Positions 1 to 5,693 of a stretch of 6,330 bases of DNA are shown piece by piece. The stretch lies in the NCBI RefSeq assembly GCF_947253395.1, contig NZ_CAMXYY010000082.1, positions 1 through 6,330 on the forward strand, given 5' to 3'. The stretch comes from an uncultured Olegusella sp. (lineage in GTDB: Bacteria > Actinomycetota > Coriobacteriia > Coriobacteriales > Atopobiaceae). A model generated the notes under the pieces. It did no database searches. It saw only the letters and a program-made list of their open reading frames with translations, and had not been told where the DNA came from. Made by a program: the position numbers and the translations under genes. The stretch's first letter is position 1, and each line of letters starts with the position of its first letter.

Positions 1-1206
1 ATTATCGAAGATACCAAGGTAAAGCTTGATGTTGCAGGAGAGCCTTTCCGCGCGTCAGGATCGGTGCTGGCAAAACCAGGTTTTCGTGCCATTTATCCTT
101 ATGGTCTGCGCAAAGACGAGCAGCTTCCCATCCTTGCTGAGGGGGATGTGTTGTCGCTTGCGAGCATGAATAAGGATCACAAGCAAACCGAGCCCCCTGC
201 GCGATATAGTCAAGGCAAACTCATTCAGGAGATGGAAAAACGCGGTCTGGGTACCAAATCCACGCGCGCCTCGATTATTCAGCGCCTCTATGATGTGCGC
301 TATCTCAAAAATGATCCTGTAGAGCCAAGCCAGCTCGGCATGGCGGTCGTTGACGCTTTGTCGCAGTATGCTCCACACATTACAACTCCCGATATGACCG
401 CTGAGCTCGAAGGTGATATGACTCAGGTGGCCGAAGGCAGTAAGTCACAAGACCAGGTTGTTATGCATTCGCGGGCGCTTCTTGCCAGCATGATGGACGA
501 GCTGATTGAGCACAAAGATGATTTGGGTGACCGTATTTCGGATGCCGTGACCGCTGATGCCAAGGTGGGTACTTGTCCTAAGTGTGGTCGCGATCTTGTG
601 ATGAAGCACTCGGCAAAGACTCGCGGCAGCTTTATTGGCTGCATGGGCTGGCCTGATTGTGATGTTACCTATCCTGTGCCAACGGGTCGCATTGAGCCGC
701 TTGAGGGTGATGCAGGCATCTGCCCAGAATGTGGAGCTCCCCGCGTTAAGGTGCATCCCTTCCGTCAACGCGTCTTTGAAACGTGCGTTAATCCTGCTTG
801 TCCTACCAATGTTGAGCCCGATCTTGTTGTAGGAAAATGCAAGGCATGCGCGGAGGCTGGTCGCCAGGGTGATTTGGTGGCGCATAAATCTGAGCGTACG
901 GGCAAACGTTTTATTCGCTGCAGCAACTATGATATCTGCGGTACGAGCTATCCCTTGCCACAGCGCGGTAAGCTTGAGGCAACGGGTGAGACGTGTCCTG
1001 ACTGCGGCGCACCGATGGTGGTGGTCAATACCCAGCGGGGTCCTTGGAAGATTTGTGTCAACATGGATTGTCCGAGCAAGGAAAAAAAACCCACGACTCG
1101 TGGGCGTTCTGCTGGGCGCAAGGCGAGCTCCACACGCAAGACGAGCAGTAAGAAGGCCAGCACTAAGAAGGCAAGCAGCAAAAAGACAGCCTCACGCAAG
1201 AGCTAG
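1..1206 (+). CDS. topA: DNA topoisomerase I (type IA), C-terminal part, 5' end outside window
   Basis: Type IA topoisomerase relaxes negative supercoils by single-strand passage through a transient 5'-phosphotyrosine link. The reading frame is open from base 1, giving 401 codons to the TAG at 1204-1206; the Toprim domain and the catalytic tyrosine must lie upstream. Seen here is the end of the core, including the element MEKRGLGTKSTRASIIQRL (about 229-285) and TAELEGDMTQVAEG (about 397-438). Four four-cysteine zinc ribbons follow (574-660, 721-801, 838-939, 994-1071), then a Lys/Ser/Thr/Arg-rich tail (1078-1203). Core, ribbons and tail make the family call secure. The GTKSTR form is closer, from memory, to archaeal TopA than to the GRPST form of E. 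coli TopA. The gene leads a plus-strand block with tmk, holB and the PSP1 gene; the tmk Shine-Dalgarno overlaps its stop codon. A GTG at 64 is internal, not the start. Confidence 0.96.
   Translation: MIEDTKVKLDVAGEPFRASGSVLAKPGFRAIYPYGLRKDEQLPILAEGDVLSLASMNKDHKQTEPPARYSQGKLIQEMEKRGLGTKSTRASIIQRLYDVRYLKNDPVEPSQLGMAVVDALSQYAPHITTPDMTAELEGDMTQVAEGSKSQDQVVMHSRALLASMMDELIEHKDDLGDRISDAVTADAKVGTCPKCGRDLVMKHSAKTRGSFIGCMGWPDCDVTYPVPTGRIEPLEGDAGICPECGAPRVKVHPFRQRVFETCVNPACPTNVEPDLVVGKCKACAEAGRQGDLVAHKSERTGKRFIRCSNYDICGTSYPLPQRGKLEATGETCPDCGAPMVVVNTQRGPWKICVNMDCPSKEKKPTTRGRSAGRKASSTRKTSSKKASTKKASSKKTASRKS
574..1071 (+). repeat. Tandem A-B-A-B zinc-ribbon duplication within TopA
   Basis: Four zinc ribbons alternate between two kinds. 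Type A (574-660 and 838-939) has CxxC, then a G-x-FI-x-C core and C-x5-C, followed by a YP-x-P motif (YPVP, YPLP). Type B (721-801 and 994-1071) starts CPECGAP or CPDCGAP and ends C-x4-C with CVN-x2-CP. The linkers between A and B also match (YPVPTGRIE against YPLPQRGKLE). The simplest reading is one ancestral A-B pair that was duplicated inside the gene. Such ribbons in TopA bind single-stranded DNA and aid relaxation. The pattern is seen directly; the duplication history is inferred. Confidence 0.85.
1078..1203 (+). other. Low-complexity basic C-terminal tail of TopA
   Basis: The last 42 residues are almost entirely Lys, Ser, Thr, Arg, Ala and Gly, with repeated KKAS/KKTAS units and no acidic residue after the first few positions. 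It is probably disordered and DNA-binding. Actinobacterial TopA proteins are known for basic Lys-rich C-terminal tails that aid DNA binding and processivity; this one resembles them in composition and position. Confidence 0.8.
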
Positions 1207-1217
1207 GAGATGGTCGC

Positions 1218-1859
1218 ATGAGCGGCTTGTTCATAACGCTTGAAGGTCCCGATGGCTGCGGTAAGACAACGCAGACCACGCGCTTGAACACTGCTCTTCT
1301 TGAGGCTGGGTATAGCGTATGCCGTCTACGCGAACCGGGTGGGACGAAGGTTTCCGAAAAGATTCGTACGTTGTTGTTGGATACAGCAAATGCGGGTATG
1401 TGCTCTGAGTGCGAATTGTTGCTCTATGAAGCCTCGCGTGCGCAGTTGGTACACGAGGTAATTGAGCCCGCGTTGGCTGCGGATACCTTAGTACTTTGTG
1501 ATCGCTTTTTTGATTCGACGTACGCTTATCAAGCGGGTGGTCGAGGACTTTTGGATTCATTGGTGCGTCAGGCTAATACACTGGGTAGTCTTGGGCGCAA
1601 GCCCAACAGGACGCTGGTGTTAGACATGCCCGTTGAACAATCCTTTGCCCGCGCAACTGCAACGGGCGTTGATCGCATGGAGGCGGCAGGTTTAGAGTTT
1701 CAGCAGCGCGTGCGTTCTGCGTACGTAAGGCTTGCAAAAGAAGAGCCCAAACGTGTCAAACTTGTGGATGCCACCGGCAGCCCAGAAGAGGTCTTTGCCC
1801 GCGTGTGTAGGGCTTTAGCAGATTTGCTTCCCCCGTTGGTGGAGGCAAGAGATGAGTGA
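1218..1859 (+). CDS. tmk: Thymidylate kinase
   Basis: dTMP kinase phosphorylates dTMP to dTDP with ATP, a cytoplasmic step needed for dTTP supply. The 213-residue product has the usual family length. Motifs in order: P-loop GPDGCGKTT (residues 10-18), the REPGGT motif (38-43) near the dTMP site, the DRFFDSTYAYQ motif (95-105) with the DR pair, and a LID region with ATATGVDRME (146-155) before FQQRVRSAY. The ATG at 1218 is chosen because AGGAG at 1205-1209 lies 8 nt upstream and overlaps the topA stop; the nearby ATG at 1210 is out of frame. Its 3' end overlaps the holB start by 8 nt, as expected for coupled genes. tmk next to holB is a widespread bacterial arrangement. Nothing looks broken. 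Confidence 0.97.
   Translation: MSGLFITLEGPDGCGKTTQTTRLNTALLEAGYSVCRLREPGGTKVSEKIRTLLLDTANAGMCSECELLLYEASRAQLVHEVIEPALAADTLVLCDRFFDSTYAYQAGGRGLLDSLVRQANTLGSLGRKPNRTLVLDMPVEQSFARATATGVDRMEAAGLEFQQRVRSAYVRLAKEEPKRVKLVDATGSPEEVFARVCRALADLLPPLVEARDE
1841..1845 (+). promoter_or_regulatory. Shine-Dalgarno GGAGG for holB inside tmk
   Basis: GGAGG lies 6 nt before the ATG at 1852 and within the last codons of tmk. It fixes the holB start despite the 8-nt overlap of the two reading frames and implies translational coupling. Confidence 0.8.
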
Positions 1860-3027
1860 GTTTGCATCCCCACTACCTCCGGCTTTACAACAAATTCAGT
1901 GGAATATCCAGGTGCGAGATTTTCTTGCTTTTGCCGTATCACATGAGTATGTATCGCATGCGTATTTGTTTGTGGGTCCTGCGGGTTCGGGTAAAACGGA
2001 AGCGGCGCTGGCCTTGGCGCAGTGCATCGTCTGTCCTTGTGGGGGAGACGGTACGTGTCAGGAGTGTCAGCGCGTGGCACATGGTACGCACCCTGATGTA
2101 CAAGTCATGAAACCTGAAAGTGCGATGGGATATTTGGTGTCACAAGCGCGCGAGCTGACGGCGCAGGCCGCGATGACCCCCGTGCGAGCCCAGCGCAAAG
2201 TTTATATTTTGCATGAGGCAGGCAAACTTGGTGGTGTCGCAGCAAACGCCCTGCTCAAAACTATCGAAGAGCCACCATCAGATGTGGTCTTTATTCTGAT
2301 TGCGCGCTCGGTCGATCAGCTTTTGCCCACCATTGCCTCGCGCTGCCAGCAGGTATTCTTTCATGTGGCGAGTGAGCAGGACGCTTGTGCACTTATTCAG
2401 TCACAGACCGCTGCTGATGCTGTTGATGCGCGTATTGCTCTTTCGATTGCACAGACGCCTTCAAAGGCGGCAGAGCTACTTTCGTCTTCCAAGCGTTGGG
2501 AAGCACGTACGCTTGCGATACACACGCTGGCGCAATTAGCCCAGCTAGACGATTGGGATATTTTGCTTGCTGCTCAGACGTTTGTTGAGGCAGCAGGTAT
2601 TTCTCTTATCAAAAAGTCTTCCAAAAAAGAGAACAGTACGCTGACTGAAACAGAGAAAGAGCGTATCGCTATTCGCAAAGAATACTTAAGCACCTCGGCT
2701 ATTCATCGGCTTGGCGAAGCAGATAAGCGCGAACAAACTGCTCAAGCTCGTTCAGGTATTATGGAAATGCTTGCAGCTCTATCGTCTGTCTTGCGGGACG
2801 TTTTGCTGCGTTCGGAGGGGGTTGGTCAGGACATCGTCAATAGCGATGTAGCTGATGTGGTTGAGCAACTTGCCAGCGCATGTGGCACTGAAGGTGTTTT
2901 TGCTGCGCTTGACGCTCTCAATCATGCAGCGGATGACCTTTCTCACAATGTCACACCTCAGCTGGCCATTGAGGCCATGCTTTTGCGCATCAAGGAGGCG
3001 CTCATATGCCCACCGCGATCCCGGTAA
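1852..3027 (+). CDS. holB: DNA polymerase III delta' subunit (clamp loader)
   Basis: Delta' is an AAA+ subunit of the clamp-loader complex that opens and loads the beta sliding clamp. The 391-residue product shows a Walker A loop GPAGSGKTE (42-50), a cysteine cluster C58/C61/C63/C69/C72 fitting the clamp-loader zinc module, the Walker B region KVYILHEAGKL (116-126), the family signature ANALLKTIEEPP (131-142) and the SRC motif (163-165). A charged Lys/Glu-rich stretch (about 254-300) leads into the C-terminal collar helices with LRDVLLR. In the Walker B segment the expected DEA reads HEA, so ATP hydrolysis by this subunit is doubtful; in many bacteria delta' is not a working ATPase anyway. 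DnaX is the main alternative, but the length, single AAA+ module and tmk neighbour favour delta'. It overlaps tmk by 8 nt and the next gene by 22 nt. Confidence 0.93.
   Translation: MSEFASPLPPALQQIQWNIQVRDFLAFAVSHEYVSHAYLFVGPAGSGKTEAALALAQCIVCPCGGDGTCQECQRVAHGTHPDVQVMKPESAMGYLVSQARELTAQAAMTPVRAQRKVYILHEAGKLGGVAANALLKTIEEPPSDVVFILIARSVDQLLPTIASRCQQVFFHVASEQDACALIQSQTAADAVDARIALSIAQTPSKAAELLSSSKRWEARTLAIHTLAQLAQLDDWDILLAAQTFVEAAGISLIKKSSKKENSTLTETEKERIAIRKEYLSTSAIHRLGEADKREQTAQARSGIMEMLAALSSVLRDVLLRSEGVGQDIVNSDVADVVEQLASACGTEGVFAALDALNHAADDLSHNVTPQLAIEAMLLRIKEALICPPRSR
2992..2998 (+). promoter_or_regulatory. Shine-Dalgarno AAGGAGG for the PSP1 gene inside holB
   Basis: AAGGAGG is a strong match to the anti-Shine-Dalgarno and sits 7 nt before the ATG at 3006. 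It lies inside holB and supports a true 22-nt overlap rather than a later start for the downstream gene. Confidence 0.85.
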
Positions 3028-4520
3028 AGTTTCGCTATGCAAGCTGTGATTTGCTTTTTGATCCTCGCCAGAGCGAGGCTATCGAGGGCGACCATGTAGT
3101 CTGCGAGACTGAACGTGGACTTGAAATTGGACTTACAACAGCTGACGCTCAGGATTATTCTGATGCCGATTTGCACGAAATTATTGGTGATGCACCCTTG
3201 CGGGCGGTTATTCGTGTTGCAACAGAGGAAGATCTTGTTCGAGCAGACGAGCTCGCCGAGGATGCCGAGCGCGCGCTACCCATCTTTCGTCGTCTAGCCA
3301 AAGAAGACGGTCTAGACATGAAGCCCGTTGGAGTGGAATACACCTTTGACGGAACCAAGGCAGTTTGCTATTTTTCAGCTGACGAGCGCGTAGATTTCCG
3401 TCAGCTTGTACGGGATTTGTCCCATGAACTGCATTGTCGTATCGATATGCGCCAAATTGGCGTACGCGAGGAAGCAGCGCTGGTAGGTGGCTATGGCCAC
3501 TGTGGCCAAGAGCTATGCTGTGCTCGCTTTGGACATCAGTTTGAGCCTGTGTCGATTCGTATGGCAAAAGAGCAGGATCTGCTGCTGAACTCTGCCAAAA
3601 TTTCAGGTGCTTGTGGCCGCTTGATGTGCTGTTTGCGCTATGAGTTTGAAGCATATCGTGACTTTAAGCAGCGTGCACCCAAGCGTAATGCCATTATTGA
3701 TACACCGCTGGGTAAGGCAAAGATTGTTGAGTACAACACGCCCAAAGAAGAACTGGCGATGCGTCTGGAAAACGGCAAGACTATCCGTGTCAAGCTCGCT
3801 GATATGACCACGTCAGATGCTGCGGTCAAAAAGAGCGAAGAGCTTAATTGTCCTTGCCGCCCCGATACGGTAACGCGCGATATTTTGGAAAAGCTCAGTT
3901 CTCCCGATGTACAAATGGCTCTAGCCGAACTGGATCGCCAATATGGCGTTGACGCAGATGAGCAGGACTTTGATGAAAGTGACATTTTTGTGTCACAGAA
4001 AGCTCGCCCGCGTTCTGCCGAAAAGAAAAATGAGCTTGAAGCACAGCCTGTCGCAGCGGAGAAAAAAATAGCTCAGCCGCGTCGCCGTCGCCATAGAATT
4101 CAGGAAGTAGCCGAAACTCAAAATGGGCGTTCTGCTCAGGGTCACCCTACTGCTGGACGTCTTGCTTCCAAGAAAAAAGATAGCAAGCAAAATGTTATTG
4201 CGTCACAGACAGAAGCTCCCCGCAGGCGTCGTCGTCATCACAAGGCTGAGGGTGCGGAGGCACAGCCACAAATAAGGACAAATGCCAAGCAGTATCATCC
4301 GACTTCGGAGGGCAGTGGCACAAACCGTCGTCTCAGGCGCCGTCCGGGTGATCGTGGTGGAGCAGCTGATCGGCAGACGAATAAGCCTCAGGGCGGCTTT
4401 GGTGCCGGTCGCAAGTCTAACAACAAGGGAAATTCTAATACGCAGCAGACTCCTCAGCCTCGCAAGCGCGTAAACCGTCGTCGCCATCGCAATTCTGGAA
4501 GTTCCAACCAAAGCGATTAA
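3006..4520 (+). CDS. PSP1-domain protein, RicT/YaaT-like, with long Arg-rich tail
   Basis: The first ~290 residues match the PSP1/RicT (YaaT) family. In Bacillus, YaaT is part of the Fe-S-containing Y-complex (RicA/F/T), which promotes mRNA processing by RNase Y and affects development. Key signs: VKFRYASCDLLFDP at the N-terminus and two cysteine triads, GHCGQELCC (C166, C171, C172) and GACGRLMCC (C203, C208, C209), the six positions expected to bind Fe-S. Family members are usually about 270-300 residues; this one has 504. The extra part, from about residue 330, is low-complexity, rich in Gln, Lys and Arg, with four Arg clusters near residues 359-364, 406-410, 441-446 and 486-495. The core function is well supported by motifs; the tail is probably disordered and nucleic-acid binding, which is inference. 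The gene follows holB, as yaaT does in Firmicutes. No RicA or RicF partner is visible here. Confidence 0.9.
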   Translation: MPTAIPVKFRYASCDLLFDPRQSEAIEGDHVVCETERGLEIGLTTADAQDYSDADLHEIIGDAPLRAVIRVATEEDLVRADELAEDAERALPIFRRLAKEDGLDMKPVGVEYTFDGTKAVCYFSADERVDFRQLVRDLSHELHCRIDMRQIGVREEAALVGGYGHCGQELCCARFGHQFEPVSIRMAKEQDLLLNSAKISGACGRLMCCLRYEFEAYRDFKQRAPKRNAIIDTPLGKAKIVEYNTPKEELAMRLENGKTIRVKLADMTTSDAAVKKSEELNCPCRPDTVTRDILEKLSSPDVQMALAELDRQYGVDADEQDFDESDIFVSQKARPRSAEKKNELEAQPVAAEKKIAQPRRRRHRIQEVAETQNGRSAQGHPTAGRLASKKKDSKQNVIASQTEAPRRRRRHHKAEGAEAQPQIRTNAKQYHPTSEGSGTNRRLRRRPGDRGGAADRQTNKPQGGFGAGRKSNNKGNSNTQQTPQPRKRVNRRRHRNSGSSNQSD

Positions 4521-4524
4521 GTAG

Positions 4525-4589
4525 TAGCTTGCACCGCGCATCTGTGCCTCACAAAAAGCAACGAGAGCAGCGGCGCATGGTGCAAGCTA
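4525..4589 (+). terminator. Long hairpin after the topA-tmk-holB-PSP1 block, probable terminator
   Basis: TAGCTTGCACC at 4525-4535 is perfectly complementary to GGTGCAAGCTA at 4579-4589. GCGC at 4536-4539 can extend the stem by pairing with GCGC at 4573-4576, leaving a two-base AT bulge. The 33-nt apical loop holds a small nested stem (TGTG 4543-4546 with CACA 4550-4553). It starts 5 nt after the PSP1 stop codon and is followed on the plus strand by GCTTTTG, a weak T run. The stem is certain; the terminator role is inferred because the T tract is short and the loop long. Confidence 0.5.
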
Positions 4590-4634
4590 GCTTTTGTACG
4601 GCGCATGTCGCAGAGTGCTATTTTGTTTTGGTAC

Positions 4635-4658
4635 CGCGCTTAATAGAGGGGAAGCGCG
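4635..4658 (-). terminator. Short GC-rich hairpin at the end of the PTH2 gene
   Basis: CGCGCTT at 4635-4641 pairs with AAGCGCG at 4652-4658 around a 10-nt loop, spanning the PTH2 gene's stop codon at 4640-4642. Read on the minus strand it is followed by an A-rich rather than T-rich stretch, so it is not a typical intrinsic terminator. It may still act as a 3'-end stabilising structure. Confidence 0.25.
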
Positions 4659-5101
4659 CCTGTGATGGGGTCTATGTCGGATGCGCGAAGGGGTTCAAAG
4701 GCAAGACAGGTATACGTTGCCTCGCCATGGAACTCCGTGAGGCCTGCATCGCGAATGAGTGATACCAAAAATCCCTGTTCACGGCCTTGATGTGCGATCT
4801 CGAGTAACTCTTCTTCTGAATCAACATAGACGCAGACCTTGGCTACGCCAAAGCGAAACCAGTCAGTTAATGCCGATGGCTCACCCGCATCATCAAGGTC
4901 TGCCCAACAAGGCGTTTCCGTCTCGTCTACGTTGAGATATACATCTTGGAGACGATTTTCGCGGGCAAGTGCCATCAACACGGCTTCGACGCAAGCATGA
5001 CCTGCTTGAGCTGCAATTTTGCCTTTGCGCATCTTGAGGTCGCGGCGCATGACAATGAGTTGCTTGGATTTGTACGAAGACAAACTTTCCTCAGTAGCCA
5101 T
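4640..5101 (-). CDS. Peptidyl-tRNA hydrolase, PTH2 family
   Basis: PTH2 enzymes cleave the ester bond of peptidyl-tRNA that has dropped off ribosomes, freeing tRNA. They are the usual form in archaea and eukaryotes; most bacteria rely on the unrelated Pth1, although PTH2 homologues occur in some bacteria. The 153-residue product has KQLIVMRRDLKM (13-24), KGKIAAQAGHA (26-36), VYVDSEEELLEI (91-102), SLIRDAG (114-120) and a closing IDPITGALPLY (143-153), all in the family order. Two departures from the human/archaeal form: an acidic insert of roughly 25 residues after the first helix (about 50-80), and LTEF at 121-124 where RT is common. The last helical motif ends the protein at the expected place. 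Its ATG overlaps the FKBP stop (TAATG), with GAGG at 5106-5109 only 4 nt upstream, so it probably depends on translation of the FKBP gene. Whether it is the main or an extra peptidyl-tRNA hydrolase cannot be told from here. Confidence 0.88.
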   Translation of the reverse strand: MATEESLSSYKSKQLIVMRRDLKMRKGKIAAQAGHACVEAVLMALARENRLQDVYLNVDETETPCWADLDDAGEPSALTDWFRFGVAKVCVYVDSEEELLEIAHQGREQGFLVSLIRDAGLTEFHGEATYTCLAFEPLRASDIDPITGALPLY

Positions 5102-5529
5102 TAGTCCTCAATCTCAAGCAGTTCGATTTCAAAATTGAGGTCCTTACCAGCCATTTCATGATTCATGTCAAAGGTGATGGTTTCTTTATCCATAGCACTC
5201 ACTACGGCAGGATAGGCGACACCAGACTGCGAACCTAGCGACAGATGCATACCAACCTTGAGGTTTTCGGCACCCGGCAGACCTGCAATGGGGAAGGTCT
5301 GTACCAGCTCTAAACGACGGGGACCGTAGGCTTCGGCTGCGGGAATATGAACATTGCGAATTTCGCCAATTTCCATTTCGTTGACGGCAGCGTCAAAACC
5401 CTTAATCATCTGACCTGCCATGCACACAAAAGCGAGCGCCTCTCCGCGGTCGCGTGAAGAATCAAATTTTGTACCGTCATCCAATGTGCCCACATAGTGA
5501 ACCTTGACCTTTTTACCTGCGTTGCTCAT
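5101..5529 (-). CDS. FKBP-type peptidyl-prolyl cis-trans isomerase, SlyD-like
   Basis: This cytoplasmic prolyl isomerase/chaperone speeds Xaa-Pro bond rotation during folding. The 142-residue product opens with VKVHYVGTLDDGTKFDSS (8-25), the FKBP signature with Tyr12, Phe22 and Asp23. GQMIKGFDAAV (39-49) and the AYG motif (67-69) follow. Residues about 72-120 form an insert-in-flap domain as in SlyD, then NHEMAGKDLNFEIELLEIE (123-141) closes the fold. There is no signal peptide and no His/Cys-rich metal-binding tail of the E. coli SlyD type. The start is the ATG at 5529-5527, with the purine-rich AAGGTGGAAG (5533-5542) just upstream acting as Shine-Dalgarno. It heads the minus-strand pair with the PTH2 gene, sharing one base (TAATG). 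Confidence 0.92.
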   Translation of the reverse strand: MSNAGKKVKVHYVGTLDDGTKFDSSRDRGEALAFVCMAGQMIKGFDAAVNEMEIGEIRNVHIPAAEAYGPRRLELVQTFPIAGLPGAENLKVGMHLSLGSQSGVAYPAVVSAMDKETITFDMNHEMAGKDLNFEIELLEIED

Positions 5530-5693
5530 AGTCTTCCACCTTCGGGTTTGTGTCCGTTTGTCCGTCTGCGTGTATAGTTGTGTCCTACAGATTTGCTTTA
5601 GGTGCTATTGTCGTGCGGTATGGATTCTAACTGTCAAACAGAATGGCTGCCACTGACGACGGTAGTTGGTTATGAATATGTGGAGGTGATTGG
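5530..5693. promoter_or_regulatory. Divergent intergenic region between the FKBP gene and murI
   Basis: These 164 bases should hold promoters for both directions. On the minus strand the best pair is GTGGCA (5653-5648), an 18-nt spacer and TAGAAT (5629-5624); a perfect TTGACA (5637-5632) exists without a good -10. On the plus strand TATAGT (5573-5578) with weak GTGTCC (5550-5555) 17 nt upstream is possible and would give a leader of about 110 nt for murI. A tandem octamer, TGTCCGTT then TGTCCGTC, occupies 5551-5566. These are matches by eye only; no riboswitch or operator was recognised. Confidence 0.3.
5682..5690 (+). promoter_or_regulatory. Near-perfect Shine-Dalgarno deciding the murI GTG start
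   Basis: GGAGGTGAT is fully complementary to the 16S rRNA 3' end. Its GGAGG core lies 7 nt before the GTG at 5694. The in-frame codons upstream hold no start before a TGA at 5673-5675, so GTG at 5694 is the only sensible start. Confidence 0.9.

Noticed and set aside
445..885. Minus-strand 146-codon frame opposite the TopA zinc ribbons
   Set aside because: It lies wholly within topA on the opposite strand and looks like a shadow; no start signal or motif supports it.
1078..1203. Possible short tandem DNA repeat or CRISPR-like array at the end of topA
   Set aside because: The repetition is at amino-acid level (Lys/Ser codons) with irregular spacing and no conserved spacers, so it is a low-complexity protein tail.
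3208..3654. Minus-strand 148-codon frame opposite the PSP1 gene
   Set aside because: It is antisense to the conserved Fe-S core of the PSP1 protein and shows no family features.
4529..4762. Plus-strand 77-codon frame starting in the convergent intergenic region
   Set aside because: It begins with TTG inside the hairpin, has no clear Shine-Dalgarno, no family resemblance, and more than half of it is antisense to the PTH2 gene.
5671..5676. TATGAA as a -10 element for murI
   Set aside because: Transcription from it would start at or inside the Shine-Dalgarno at 5682, leaving no usable leader.
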